Made by a program: the position numbers and the translations under genes. A DNA stretch of 64,000 nt from Rhodospirillaceae bacterium (lineage in GTDB: Bacteria > Pseudomonadota > Alphaproteobacteria > Dongiales > Dongiaceae): NCBI GenBank assembly GCA_016712715.1, contig JADJQM010000002.1, positions 1,054,001-1,118,000 of the forward strand. Direction: 5' to 3'. This document shows positions 16,319 through 25,445 of the stretch, piece after piece; within the stretch, counting starts at the first letter, position 1; each line of letters starts with the position of its first letter. Under the pieces are notes generated by a model that had not been told where the DNA came from, made no database searches, and saw nothing but the letters and a program-made list of their open reading frames with translations.

Positions 16319-17569
16319 ATGCCGGGCCGTGGCGATGCGGGTTCGATCTGGCGGCAGGCGGATTTCCGCAACCTCATCGCGGCCCTTGGCATCTCGCAAC
16401 TGGGCGCCAAGCTGGCGCGCGAGGCATTGCCGCTGACCGCGGTCCTCGTCCTTGGGGCAGGACCCTTGGCCATGAGCGGGTTGACCGCAGCCAGTGCGCT
16501 TCCCACCTTGCTGCTGGCGCTTCATGCCGGCGCATTCCTCGACCGGGTGCGGCGCCGGCCGGCGATGATCCTTGCCGACCTGCTGCGCTTTCTGCTGCTG
16601 CTTTCGGTGCCGGTGGCGGCTTTCCTGGGCCTGCTCGGCATCGGCCAGCTATGCCTGGTTGCCTTCTGCGTCTCGGCGGCGACACTCGCCTTCGACATTG
16701 CCGACCAGGCCTATCTGCCGGGACTTGTGGGGCAGGACCGCATCCTGCGTGCCAATGCCGTCAAGGAAGCGACCGATGCGTCGACGGAGATCGTCGGTCC
16801 ACCGCTGGGCGGCGTGCTGGTGCAGACAATCGGCGGACCGCTGACGATCCTGCTCGATGCGGTGAGCTATCTGATTTCGGCCCTGTTGCTGTGGCGCATC
16901 GGCGTGGGCGAGCCAAGGCCGGCGCCCCAGGCGGCGCTCAATCTGCGGCGAGAGATCGCCGATGGCCTGCGCGTGATGTGGCGCGATTCTGTGCTGCGGC
17001 CGCTGCTCTATGCACGCTTCATCCGGACGTTCTTCGGCGGCATGCTGGGGCCCCTTTATGTGCTCTATCTGGTGAGCGATCTCAAACTGTCGCCGGCCAT
17101 GCTGGGTATCGTCGTCGCGGTCGGTGGCATTGCCAGTCTCATCGGCGCCGCCGCCGTACCGCGCCTGGCAACAATCCTGCCGGTCGGTCCTGGCCTTATT
17201 CTGGCCTTCGCCATCAAGACCCTCGGCCTTGCCTGCATCCCCCTGGCCGGGAGCCTCAGTGGCGTCGCGCCCTATCTGGTCCTGCCGCTCCTGCTGGCAC
17301 AGCAGATCCTGGCCGATGGCAGCACCGGTCATTTCGCCGTGGTCGAGCGCAGCCTGCGCCAGCGGCGCGTGCCGCCTGAACTGCTGGGGCGTGCCGGCGC
17401 CACGACCCGCCTCGTCAATGACGGACCGGTACCTTTCGCGGCCTTGCTCGGCGGGGTTATCGCCGAACACTACGGCATCACCATCGTCATGTGGCTCGCC
17501 GTTGCCGGCTATGCCCTGTCGCCGACCGTGACGTTCTTTTCCGGCGTCAGGCGGGTGCGGAATATCTAG
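16319..17569 (+). CDS. MFS transporter (MFS_3/EntS-like) co-transcribed with cobM
   Basis: A 416-residue membrane protein with about twelve hydrophobic segments. The loop between TM2 and TM3 reads DRVRRRPAMILADLLRF, like the D-R-x-x-R-R-P-x-M motif of EntS-type exporters (MFS_3). The segment ANAVKEATDASTEIVGPPLGG is also typical of that family. It follows cobM after 5 bases, so it probably belongs to the cob transcript. Export of a corrinoid or precursor is a speculation from context; drug or siderophore export is equally possible. Confidence 0.85.
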   Translation: MPGRGDAGSIWRQADFRNLIAALGISQLGAKLAREALPLTAVLVLGAGPLAMSGLTAASALPTLLLALHAGAFLDRVRRRPAMILADLLRFLLLLSVPVAAFLGLLGIGQLCLVAFCVSAATLAFDIADQAYLPGLVGQDRILRANAVKEATDASTEIVGPPLGGVLVQTIGGPLTILLDAVSYLISALLLWRIGVGEPRPAPQAALNLRREIADGLRVMWRDSVLRPLLYARFIRTFFGGMLGPLYVLYLVSDLKLSPAMLGIVVAVGGIASLIGAAAVPRLATILPVGPGLILAFAIKTLGLACIPLAGSLSGVAPYLVLPLLLAQQILADGSTGHFAVVERSLRQRRVPPELLGRAGATTRLVNDGPVPFAALLGGVIAEHYGITIVMWLAVAGYALSPTVTFFSGVRRVRNI

Positions 17570-17840
17570 CGGGCTGGCAAATACCTGCCACAAGCAACGC
17601 GGAGAAAATGACGGGCACTATGTGCGTCGCGGTCATGGAATTTCGGGATCGGCATAACCAGACCCTGGCTGCTCCTAGGGGATCTGCGACGAATGGCACA
17701 TGGAAGGACAGGTGAATGAGGCACCCTTTCGTGATCAGTGCCGTCAGGGCCGCGATGCTGGCAGCCTGCACCGGCGGGGCGCCGGCATTTCCGTGACATC
17801 AAGAAGGCGGTTGCTGATGCGACCGCGCCGATCCCTGAAT
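17570..17840. other. 271-base intergenic stretch without a recognised gene
   Basis: Lies between the convergent MFS and cbiD genes. The short frames here show no family blocks on either strand. No strong terminator hairpin with a T-run, repeat or riboswitch was seen. Confidence 0.5.
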
Positions 17841-18962
17841 TCAGCGCGGCGTGAACCCGGCTTCTCCCACCATGTTTCCCTTGCGGTCGAAGACCAGCAA
17901 TTCGATGTCGATCTGATGATCGGATTCTTTGAGGGCCACCTCACGTGCCGATCGTGCGATATCGGTGCCGATGGGGATGCCGGCTTCGGTGCACAATTCC
18001 AGCGCTTCCATGGCCGTGTTGCCGGCGCGGATACGGTCAGCCAGTTCGGCGCTGCCGCCAAGTGCCGTGGCGCGCTCGGCAAGACGCGCGAGGTCTACCT
18101 GGCTGCGGCCGGAATGGAGGTCGAGATGGCCTTCGGCAAGCTTCGCCATCTTGGCAAAGCCACCGGCGAGTGTCAGGTGCTGGATCGGATGATGGCGCAG
18201 ATACTTCAACACGCCGCCGGCAAAGTCGCCCATGTCGATGAAGGCGAATTCCGGCAGGTCGTGAATCTTCGCCACCGCCGCTTCCGTGGTAGACCCGGTG
18301 CAAGCGGCGGCATGATTCAAGCCCGCCGCGCGGATCACGTCGATACCGCGATGGATCGAGGCGATCCAGGCCGCGCAGGAAAAGGGGTGCACGATCCCTG
18401 TCGTGCCGAGAATGGAAATTCCGCCGACGATGCCGAGGCGCGGGTTCCAGGTCTGCTTGGCGATCTCCGCCCCGCCGATGACCGAGATGGTGATTTCCGC
18501 ATCCGGATGCGTGCCGTGGGTGGCGGCAATTTCGGCCAGCACAGCCGCCATCATCGCCCTGGGGGCGGGGTTGATGGCCGGCTCCCCAGGTGGAATCAGC
18601 AGGCCGGCCTTGGTCACGGTGCCGACCCCCTCGCCGGCTTTGAAGACGGTGCCGGAACCTGCCGGCAAACGCCGGACTGAGGCACGAATATGGGCGCCAT
18701 GGGTCACATCCGGGTCATCACCGGCATCCTTGATGATGCCCACGCTGGCAGAATCTGCCCCCAAGGCTGGTTCCAGGAGTGGAAAGGTCGGCTTTTCGCC
18801 CTTTGGCAGCGTTATTGACACGGAATCAGCAAATTTTCCGGTCAAAAGGGCTGAAAATGCCGCCTTTGTGGCCGCTGTGGCGCAGCAACCGGTGGTCCAG
18901 CCGCGCCGCAATTCGCCATCAGGGCGCCGGACATTGCCGGATATCGTCTTTTTGTCGCTCAT
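17841..18962 (-). CDS. cbiD: cobalt-precorrin-5B C1-methyltransferase-type protein CbiD
   Basis: A 373-residue CbiD. It uses SAM to methylate C-1 of the precorrin-5 intermediate while the acyl group is lost. The diagnostic start RRGWTTGCCATAATKAA is at about residue 19. GDDPDVTHGAHI near residue 80, AINPAPRAMM near residue 128 and GGISILGTTGIVHPFS near residue 195 follow. CbiD is classed with the anaerobic pathway, but alphaproteobacteria with CobN often carry it in place of CobF. It is divergent from cobA across 69 bases. Confidence 0.94.
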   Translation of the reverse strand: MSDKKTISGNVRRPDGELRRGWTTGCCATAATKAAFSALLTGKFADSVSITLPKGEKPTFPLLEPALGADSASVGIIKDAGDDPDVTHGAHIRASVRRLPAGSGTVFKAGEGVGTVTKAGLLIPPGEPAINPAPRAMMAAVLAEIAATHGTHPDAEITISVIGGAEIAKQTWNPRLGIVGGISILGTTGIVHPFSCAAWIASIHRGIDVIRAAGLNHAAACTGSTTEAAVAKIHDLPEFAFIDMGDFAGGVLKYLRHHPIQHLTLAGGFAKMAKLAEGHLDLHSGRSQVDLARLAERATALGGSAELADRIRAGNTAMEALELCTEAGIPIGTDIARSAREVALKESDHQIDIELLVFDRKGNMVGEAGFTPR

Positions 18963-19031
18963 GACGCTATTTTATGGGCCGATGTCTTTTGCTGGCTAGT
19001 GCGGCGGCGATACTGAGCTAATTTAGCGTTC

Positions 19032-19871
19032 ATGAATAAGCTATTCGCGACATTGCCGGATCTGGAACCGGGCTGGGTCTGGTTGACCGGCGCCGGTCCG
19101 GGCGATCCCGGCCTCCTGACCATGCTCGCCGTCAAGGCGCTGAGCACGGCGGATGTCATCGTCTATGACGCCCTGGTCGACAAATCCATTCTCGACCTCG
19201 CCCGTCCGGGCGCCGTCCTCGAATATGCCGGCAAGCGCGGCGGCAAGCCGTCGGCCAAGCAGCCCGACATCTCGCTGCGTTTGGTGCAGTTGGCGCGGGA
19301 TGGCAAGCGTGTGCTGCGCCTCAAAGGTGGCGACCCCTTCGTGTTTGGCCGTGGCGGCGAGGAAGCGCTGACCCTGGTCGATAACAACATTCCCTTTCGC
19401 ATCGTGCCGGGTATTTCTGCCGGGATCGGCGGTCTCGCTTACGCCGGCATTCCGGTCACCCATCGCGACTGCAACGCGGCGGTCGCCTTCGTCACCGGCC
19501 ATGATGCCACCGGCGAGATTCCCGATTCGGTCGATTGGGCGTCTCTTGCCAAGGGCGCCCCGGTGATCGTGCTCTACATGGCCTTGAAGCATATCGAGCG
19601 CATCGCCGAACGGCTGATGGCGGGTGGCCGCCTGGCCAGCGAGCCGGTGGCCGTCATCGCCAAGGCGACGACCGCCGAGCAGCGCGTGCTGGAGACCACT
19701 TTGGCGCGCGCGGCCATCGACGTGGCCGAAGCCGGCATCGAACCGCCGGCCATGGTGGTGGTGGGCGAAGTGGTGCGCCTGCGCGCGGCGATGGACTGGC
19801 TGGGCGCGCTGGGTGGCAAGCGCCTCGTGTCGGATCCGCTCGGCCAGCGCCAGCAAGACCAGACCGGCTAA
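19032..19871 (+). CDS. cobA: uroporphyrinogen-III C-methyltransferase
   Basis: A 279-residue SUMT enzyme. It methylates uroporphyrinogen III at C-2 and C-7 to precorrin-2, the branch point to cobalamin and siroheme. It has the P-loop-like WLTGAGPGDPGLLTMLA near residue 18, YDALVDKSIL near residue 45, RLKGGDPFVFGRGGEE near residue 97 and GIPVTHR near residue 140. It is the single-domain CobA form without CysG oxidase/chelatase domains. cobB follows after 9 bases. Confidence 0.95.
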   Translation: MNKLFATLPDLEPGWVWLTGAGPGDPGLLTMLAVKALSTADVIVYDALVDKSILDLARPGAVLEYAGKRGGKPSAKQPDISLRLVQLARDGKRVLRLKGGDPFVFGRGGEEALTLVDNNIPFRIVPGISAGIGGLAYAGIPVTHRDCNAAVAFVTGHDATGEIPDSVDWASLAKGAPVIVLYMALKHIERIAERLMAGGRLASEPVAVIAKATTAEQRVLETTLARAAIDVAEAGIEPPAMVVVGEVVRLRAAMDWLGALGGKRLVSDPLGQRQQDQTG

Positions 19872-19880
19872 GGCAAGATC

Positions 19881-21203
19881 TTGGCCCGGGGCCTCATCAT
19901 CGCCGCCCCGTCCTCGGGCAGCGGCAAGACCCTCATCACCCTGTCACTCCTCAGCCTGCTGAAGGCGCGCGGGATCCGCGTGGCCGGTTGCAAGGCCGGG
20001 CCCGATTACATCGACCCGGAATTCCACGCCGCCGCCACGGGCGTCCCTTGCTTCAACCTCGACATCTGGGCCATGCGCTCGGCATCGCTGGGAAATTTGC
20101 TGTCGCATCAAGCGGCGCTGGCCGATCTCGTCATTGTCGAAGGGGTCATGGGTCTGTTCGACGGCGTGCCCGGCAAAGGCGGCCGCGACAACGGCTCCAC
20201 GGCACAACTCGCGCGCCATCTGAATCTGCCGATCCTGCTGGTGGTCAACGCCAAGGGACAGGGGGCGACTGCCGGTGCCGTGCTTGAAGGCTTGATGCGC
20301 CACGACCCGGCGTTGAACTTCGCCGGCGTGATCTTCAACAATGTCGGCGGCGGGGTTCACGGTGAAATTCTGGCCGCCGCCGCCGCGACGGCCGGCATCA
20401 AGGTGCTGGGCTACCTGCCGCGTGTTCCCGCCCTCAAGGTGCCGGAACGCCATCTCGGCCTCGTCCAGGCGCGCGAGCATCAAGGCCTCGACGACTTCTT
20501 TGCCGCCGCCCGCAACGCCTTCATCGATTGCCTCGATCTCGACGGCATTGCAGATGCGGCCGGCTCGATCAACGCCGTCGACGCCAAGCTCACGCCCTTG
20601 CTGCCGCCCTTGGGTCAGCGCATTGCCGTGGCCGACGATGCAGCCTTCGCCTTCGCCTATCCCTTCCATCTCAAAGCCTGGGCAGCAGCGGGTGCCGAGA
20701 TCACCTCGTTCTCGCCGCTCGCCAACGAAGCGCCGCGCGCGGATGCCGATGCTGTCTACCTCCCCGGCGGCTATCCCGAACTCCATGCCGGACGTCTGGC
20801 CGGCAATGCGGCCTTCATGGACGGCCTGCGCTCGGCCGCCGCAAGCAACACGCTCATCTATGGCGAATGCGGCGGCTACATGGCTCTGGGTGCCGGCATG
20901 GTCGATGCCGCGGGCGCCCGCCACGCCATGGCCGGGCTGCTGCCGGTCGAAACCAGCTTCGCGGCGCGCAAGCTCCATCTCGGCTATCGCCAGGCGACAC
21001 TCCTCGATGCGGCACCCTTCGGTGCAGGGCTGGCTTCGTTCCGCGGCCACGAATTCCACTATGCCAGCATCCTCAGCGAGGGTGCTGGCCCGGCCCTGTT
21101 CCAGGCCACGGATTCCCGCGGTCGCGATCTCGGCCCCGTCGGCCGCCGCCAGGGCAGCGTCATGGGCTCCTTCATGCATCTCATCGACCGGGTCGCGGAT
21201 TGA
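19881..21203 (+). CDS. cobB: cobyrinic acid a,c-diamide synthase
   Basis: A 440-residue glutamine amidotransferase. It amidates the a and c carboxylates of (hydrogeno)cobyrinic acid. Landmarks are the P-loop LIIAAPSSGSGKTLITLSLL at the N-terminus, GCKAGPDYIDPEFH near residue 35, EGVMGLFDG near residue 90 and the glutaminase nucleophile in IYGECGGYMALG near residue 333. The start is TTG at 19881 with only a weak AAGGCAAG upstream, so translation probably depends on coupling with cobA. It lies downstream of cobA on the same strand. Confidence 0.96.
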   Translation: MARGLIIAAPSSGSGKTLITLSLLSLLKARGIRVAGCKAGPDYIDPEFHAAATGVPCFNLDIWAMRSASLGNLLSHQAALADLVIVEGVMGLFDGVPGKGGRDNGSTAQLARHLNLPILLVVNAKGQGATAGAVLEGLMRHDPALNFAGVIFNNVGGGVHGEILAAAAATAGIKVLGYLPRVPALKVPERHLGLVQAREHQGLDDFFAAARNAFIDCLDLDGIADAAGSINAVDAKLTPLLPPLGQRIAVADDAAFAFAYPFHLKAWAAAGAEITSFSPLANEAPRADADAVYLPGGYPELHAGRLAGNAAFMDGLRSAAASNTLIYGECGGYMALGAGMVDAAGARHAMAGLLPVETSFAARKLHLGYRQATLLDAAPFGAGLASFRGHEFHYASILSEGAGPALFQATDSRGRDLGPVGRRQGSVMGSFMHLIDRVAD

Positions 21204-21348
21204 ACCGCTTGCCAAGGGTCGGCGCTTTCATGCACCTTGGACTTCTCAGTTGATTGAGACGCGACGCGACCAATAAACGCGCTGTCAGGGATAAGGCGCC
21301 CGCGGATCTGTCACGAGGCAACCATCATCCGTTTGCCGAGGACATATC

Positions 21349-21933
21349 ATGACCAGGACCCTGACCCGCCTCGCGGCCGCGGCCGCGCTCATCTCTCTTG
21401 CCACACCCGCCTTCGCCCATACCGGGCATCACGCCGCCGGATTTGCGGCCGGTCTCGCGCACCCCTTCAGCGGTCTCGACCACCTGCTGGCCATGGCCGG
21501 TATCGGCGTCTGGGCCGCGCAATTGGGCGGCCACAATCGCTGGCGGGTGCCGCTGGCCTTTGTCGGCACCATGCTTCTCGGTGCCGGACTGGCGCTGGTT
21601 GGTTTCCCATTGCCGCAGGTGGGACTTGGCATCGCCGGCTCGGTCATCGCCATCGGCCTCCTCGTCGGCCTCGGGACGAAGCTGCCAAATGCTGCCGCCA
21701 TCGCCCTGGCGGCGCTGGTGGCCCTTTTCCACGGCCATGCCCATGGCACCGAACTGCCGACGATGGCCTCGGCCTGGAACTATGGCATGGGCTTCGTGCT
21801 AGCCACCAGCTTGCTTCACATGGCGGGGCTCGGGCTTGGCCATATTGCGTTCCGAACCGCGCGGCCCGTGCTCCTCAAGCTTGCCGGTCTGGCAACGGCG
21901 CTGGCCGGGGGCGTCTTGGTCGCTGGCATCTGA
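21349..21933 (+). CDS. hupE: HupE/UreJ-family metal permease
   Basis: A 194-residue membrane protein with a signal peptide (ATPAFAHTG) that leaves a His-rich start HTGHHAAGF. HPFSGLDHLLAMAGIGVWAAQ is the family signature, and a second His cluster FHGHAHGTE lies near residue 125. Five or six membrane helices follow. HupE/UreJ proteins move nickel or cobalt; inside a cobalamin island cobalt uptake is the better guess. No riboswitch was seen in its 145-base upstream region. GAGG lies 9 bases before the ATG. Confidence 0.9.
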   Translation: MTRTLTRLAAAAALISLATPAFAHTGHHAAGFAAGLAHPFSGLDHLLAMAGIGVWAAQLGGHNRWRVPLAFVGTMLLGAGLALVGFPLPQVGLGIAGSVIAIGLLVGLGTKLPNAAAIALAALVALFHGHAHGTELPTMASAWNYGMGFVLATSLLHMAGLGLGHIAFRTARPVLLKLAGLATALAGGVLVAGI

Positions 21934-22079
21934 TCTCTGCTGCAGCGCGGCCATCCGCCCGAGTTCGTCACGGCGCGGATGGCCGCTATGCAAAGCCGTG
22001 CCTCGCATCGCCGGGCGCAATCGCTATGATGGCGCGGTCAGGTCAATCAGAACCGCGATAAAGCGATCATTCCATCACC

Positions 22080-23285
22080 ATGAATACCGAAGCCCTCGCC
22101 ACCCGACCCACTCTGGGTCGATCCCCCTGGCATGCGCCCGTGACGCGCCCGGGTCCGGTATTGTTCGCCACCCTGTTCACCCTCGATTCCGTCGCCCGCG
22201 CCATCATCGCACCCGTCATTCCGCTGGAGGCGCTGCATCTCCTGGGGTCGGCCCGCAATGTCAGCGTCGCGGTGACAGTGGCCGGCATCGCCGGCGTCTG
22301 CATGTCCCTGGTGCTGCCGACCATCATCCATCGCTGGCGGCCGCGGGCCAGCTACCTGCTGGCGATCGCCTTGCTCGGCATCGCCTCGTTGCTGATGGCC
22401 TCTCAGACCCTCACCGGCTTCGGTCTCGGCTGGATGCTGCGGGCGATGGCGGCCGCCGGTCTGCTCGGCCTCCTCAACATCTATATCGCAGGCTTCATCG
22501 AGAAGCGCGACCTCGCCAAGTCGGAGCCGCTGCGCACATTCTTTTCCGCGACCGCCTGGGTCGGCGGACCGTTTCTCGGCATCCGACTCTACGAATGGTC
22601 GCCCATTCTGCCCTTCCTGGTGTCGATCGCCGCGGCGATCATCCTGTTCGTTTATTTTCGCGCGCTCAATCTGCAGGCACCATCGCCGAGCCTGAGCGGA
22701 ACCAGCTTTACACCCTTGCGCAACATCAGCCGTTTCTTCGTTCAGAAGCGCCTGGTGCTGGCCTGGGTGCTCAATTTCGGCCGTGAGATGTGGTGGGTGA
22801 CCCTGTTCACCTATGCGCCGATCTATCTGGTGCAGGCCGGCAAGCCCAATGTCGAAGCCGGCGACCTCATCTCCTCCTGCACGGCCTTGCTGTTCGTCAG
22901 CCTGTTCCTTGGCTGGCTCGGTCGTCGCATTGGCCTCAGGCGTTTCATCGCCGGCGCCTTCATCTGGGTGTCAGCCGCGACCTTTGCCGTGGTCTGGTTC
23001 AGCGATGACCCGGATCTGGTCAATCTCATGCTGATCCTCTCGGCGGTGGGCGCCGTCTCGCTGGATTCAGTCTGTGTCGTGACCTTCCTGCGCGCCGTGC
23101 GTGGGTGGGAGCGGCCGCAGATGACCATGGTCTTCAGCATCTATCGTGACGCAGCAGCTCTCATTCCACCTGCCATCTTCGCACTGCTGCTGAGCTTCTT
23201 TCCGCTGCCGGTGGTGTTTCTGGTGAATGCGAGCTTTGCGCTCTTCTGCGGCCTGCTGGCTCTTAAGCTGCCGCGCGGTCTCTAG
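22080..23285 (+). CDS. MFS transporter of unknown substrate
   Basis: A 401-residue protein with about twelve hydrophobic helices. The first cytoplasmic loop (IIHRWRPRASYLL) and the second-half loop (GRRIGLRRFIAG) fit MFS A-type motifs. The N-terminal 25 residues are polar. It overlaps the end of the convergent ASCH gene by 4 bases. Its substrate is not indicated; the neighbouring cob genes make a link to cobalamin possible but unproven. Confidence 0.85.
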   Translation: MNTEALATRPTLGRSPWHAPVTRPGPVLFATLFTLDSVARAIIAPVIPLEALHLLGSARNVSVAVTVAGIAGVCMSLVLPTIIHRWRPRASYLLAIALLGIASLLMASQTLTGFGLGWMLRAMAAAGLLGLLNIYIAGFIEKRDLAKSEPLRTFFSATAWVGGPFLGIRLYEWSPILPFLVSIAAAIILFVYFRALNLQAPSPSLSGTSFTPLRNISRFFVQKRLVLAWVLNFGREMWWVTLFTYAPIYLVQAGKPNVEAGDLISSCTALLFVSLFLGWLGRRIGLRRFIAGAFIWVSAATFAVVWFSDDPDLVNLMLILSAVGAVSLDSVCVVTFLRAVRGWERPQMTMVFSIYRDAAALIPPAIFALLLSFFPLPVVFLVNASFALFCGLLALKLPRGL

Positions 23286-23764
23286 GCCGGCCGCGGATAG
23301 AGCAATTCGAAACACTCGCACACGACCAGCATATCCGGCCGCCATGCCAGGCCGAGCCGCGCGCAGCTCCGGCCGAAGAAACCTTCATGGGCGTCCTGCC
23401 AATAGGCAAGGCTCCCATCGCCTTCGCCCTCCACGGCGGCGAAGTCGGCATCGACGTCGCGAAAGGGCAATATCTCGACGCGGGTCGAACGCAGCACCAT
23501 CAGCGGCGCGCCGTGGAAATCGGTGACGAGGCTGAGGCCGCCGGTCTGTGGCAAGGGCAGTCCTTCGGCTTCCATTTCAGCGAGCAAGCCTGTGGTCGCG
23601 CGCTTCCGGCCCATGAGGACCAGCTTGGCCAAATTGTCGGCAAGCTCCGGACTGTCACCAAAGAACCAGATGTCGTGCGGCAGATCCTGCGGCAAGGATG
23701 CGACATGCTGCCGGGCAATCTCCCAGAAGTCGTCGAGGATCGCCGTCCTTTTGCGCGTTGCCAT
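23282..23764 (-). CDS. ASCH-domain protein
   Basis: A 160-residue soluble protein of the ASCH/PUA-like fold. It has WFFGDSPELADNLAKLVLMGRKRATTG near residues 32-58, with the conserved GxKxxT-type pocket segment (GRKRATTG), then LSLVTDFHGAPLMVLRSTRVEILPF. ASCH proteins bind RNA or modified nucleosides, and some cleave N4-acetylcytidine. The ATG at 23764 is preferred over an upstream TTG. Its role is unknown. Confidence 0.82.
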   Translation of the reverse strand: MATRKRTAILDDFWEIARQHVASLPQDLPHDIWFFGDSPELADNLAKLVLMGRKRATTGLLAEMEAEGLPLPQTGGLSLVTDFHGAPLMVLRSTRVEILPFRDVDADFAAVEGEGDGSLAYWQDAHEGFFGRSCARLGLAWRPDMLVVCECFELLYPRPA

Positions 23765-23902
23765 CGTCAACCTATCTTCCAGTTACCCCGATACACAATA
23801 TGCCAGAAAGATGGTCGGTCCGTAGGGTGGAACATGTTAGTCTTCCGGCGTCACACCTTGTCGGGCAGTGGACCGGTTGATGAAGGATCGGGAGTATCTT
23901 AG

Positions 23903-24397
23903 GTGACAGGACTTTTTCCTGATTTCTCGCCATCTTCCGAATTCATCACCTCCGACCGCATTCATCGGCTTGAAGTCTATTGGGAATCCTGTCGTCGCGA
24001 CCGGCCAACACCCTTGCGTACCGACATAGAGCCTGGCGACATCGCTGACTTGCTTCCCAACGTTGTCATGGCGGAGATTGAAGATCCGTTTCGGGTGCGC
24101 TATCGGCTGGTCGGCACAAAGGTGGTCGATTTCAACCGACTCGACTTCACCGGCAGGTATCTCGACGAGTTGCGCTGGGATATAGGCGGACGCTATACGC
24201 GGGCCTATCGTCTTCTGGCCGAGGCGTGCCAGCCGCTCTATGGCATCGATGCCTGGCCCCTGGCCGGCGCCATGAGCGGTCGAAGTGAAGTCGTGATGCT
24301 TCCCTTATCGAGTGACGGCCACAGAATAGATCGCTGTCTTTCCCTGGAGGACTTCCTGTTCTCCCAGCACGAACTGCCGATCGAGACTCCCAACTAG
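23903..24397 (+). CDS. PAS_5-type single-domain protein (second copy)
   Basis: A 164-residue soluble protein. The blocks DIADLLPNVVMAEIEDPFRVRY and RLVGTKVVDFNRLDFTGRYLDEL match the PAS_5 protein at 1738-2310. There is no output domain. The GTG at 23903 is preceded by GGGAG at an 8-base spacing. It converges on the pterin dehydratase gene. The ligand is unknown. Confidence 0.8.
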   Translation: MTGLFPDFSPSSEFITSDRIHRLEVYWESCRRDRPTPLRTDIEPGDIADLLPNVVMAEIEDPFRVRYRLVGTKVVDFNRLDFTGRYLDELRWDIGGRYTRAYRLLAEACQPLYGIDAWPLAGAMSGRSEVVMLPLSSDGHRIDRCLSLEDFLFSQHELPIETPN

Positions 24398-24407
24398 GTA
24401 GCGAAGC

Positions 24408-24698
24408 TCATGCCCCCAGTTTATCGATGTCCAGGGCAAGCTTGACGTCGCGTGCGCTCAGCCCCTTGCAGTCATGGGTGGTGAGCGTGATCTCGACCCG
24501 GTTATAGACGTTTGACCATTCGGGATGATGGTCCTGTGCTTGCGCCAACAAGGCGACCTTGCTCATGAAACCCCAGGCCTCGACAAAATCCTTGAAGCGG
24601 AAGCTGCGCTGGATGGCGTCCTTGCCCGCCACCATTTGCCAGGCAGGCAATGTGGTGAGGGCAGCAGTGCGTTCGGTCTCGGTCAGCTTCGCGATCAT
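24408..24698 (-). CDS. phhB: pterin-4a-carbinolamine dehydratase
   Basis: A 96-residue PCD/DCoH protein. It dehydrates 4a-hydroxytetrahydropterin and so recycles the pterin cofactor. The active-site block AQDHHPEWSNVYNRVEITLT holds the conserved His-His and the later His of TTHD. Length is typical. No phenylalanine hydroxylase gene is nearby, so a role in other pterin (for example molybdopterin) metabolism is possible. Confidence 0.94.
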   Translation of the reverse strand: MIAKLTETERTAALTTLPAWQMVAGKDAIQRSFRFKDFVEAWGFMSKVALLAQAQDHHPEWSNVYNRVEITLTTHDCKGLSARDVKLALDIDKLGA

Positions 24699-24718
24699 GT
24701 TTTTGATCCTGGTTCAGT

Positions 24719-25327
24719 TCAGCGGATGAGGGGCGCCAGATATTGCGGAATGCTCTTCTCAAGACGCTGGTTGAGATCCTTCATCGCCGCGTCGAGCAGG
24801 TTGAACAGCATCGCCTCGCGCTGATTGAGCGTCATGTTCTCCGGCACTGTCTGCGAGCGGGTGACTGTCTCGGTGACGGTGCCGGATTTGCCGCTGATCG
24901 GGTTGCCGGCGTCAAGGCGCACGGTGATGGCGAGATCGTAGCGGTCTGACTGTTCCGTCTTGAGCGCCGCGCTGATGCCGCTGGAACGGGGGAGGGGGAC
25001 GCGTACGGCACGGGCCTCGACCACGGTATAGGTCGCCTGGCCGCGCTCACCCGCCGCCTGCAGCCGCTCGCGCGCCCAATCCGCCACCAGCGTTTCCGGA
25101 GCTTCCGGGTAGTCGGCAGCGTTGTCGTCGGGGTGCTCGGCACTGCGATACCCAGACAGGATCTCGATCCGGGCGACATCGAGCCGGATCGGCGCCAGGT
25201 GCTGGAACGTGATCTCGGGGAAACGCTGCCGCGCCGGCGGCGTGTCACAGGCAGCAAGGCTGGCCGATGCGACGAGGCCGAGCAGCAGCAGGCCAATCTG
25301 GCGTGGAACAAAGGCTAGGACACTCAT
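24719..25327 (-). CDS. predicted outer-membrane-type lipoprotein
   Basis: A 202-residue protein. The ATG at 25327 gives a signal peptide GLLLLGLVASASLAAC with a good lipobox (LAAC), so it should be lipidated. The mature part is predicted mixed alpha/beta with a segment LVADWARERLQAAGERG near residue 85 and a C-terminal helix with NLLDAAMKDLNQRLEKSIP. This reminds of uncharacterised lipoproteins that assemble at the envelope. No functional family was recognised. The frame is open 204 bases further upstream, but that part runs through the palindrome region. Confidence 0.75.
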   Translation of the reverse strand: MSVLAFVPRQIGLLLLGLVASASLAACDTPPARQRFPEITFQHLAPIRLDVARIEILSGYRSAEHPDDNAADYPEAPETLVADWARERLQAAGERGQATYTVVEARAVRVPLPRSSGISAALKTEQSDRYDLAITVRLDAGNPISGKSGTVTETVTRSQTVPENMTLNQREAMLFNLLDAAMKDLNQRLEKSIPQYLAPLIR

Positions 25328-25445
25328 GGCGGATACCGACTCGCGTACAGTGGATGGGTTGTGACCAGCAGAACCTGCCATATCTCGCATGGTTCCGCAG
25401 CGCTCCAAGGGGGGCCGCCCAGGACCGGGCGGGCTGCACGGGCGG

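Noticed and set aside
17570..17840. Small gene between the MFS and cbiD genes
   Set aside because: The frames on both strands are short, lack a Shine-Dalgarno and show no recognisable blocks.
21204..21348. Second cobalamin riboswitch before the HupE/UreJ gene
   Set aside because: No GCCACTG or AGCCAGGA box and no matching stems were found.
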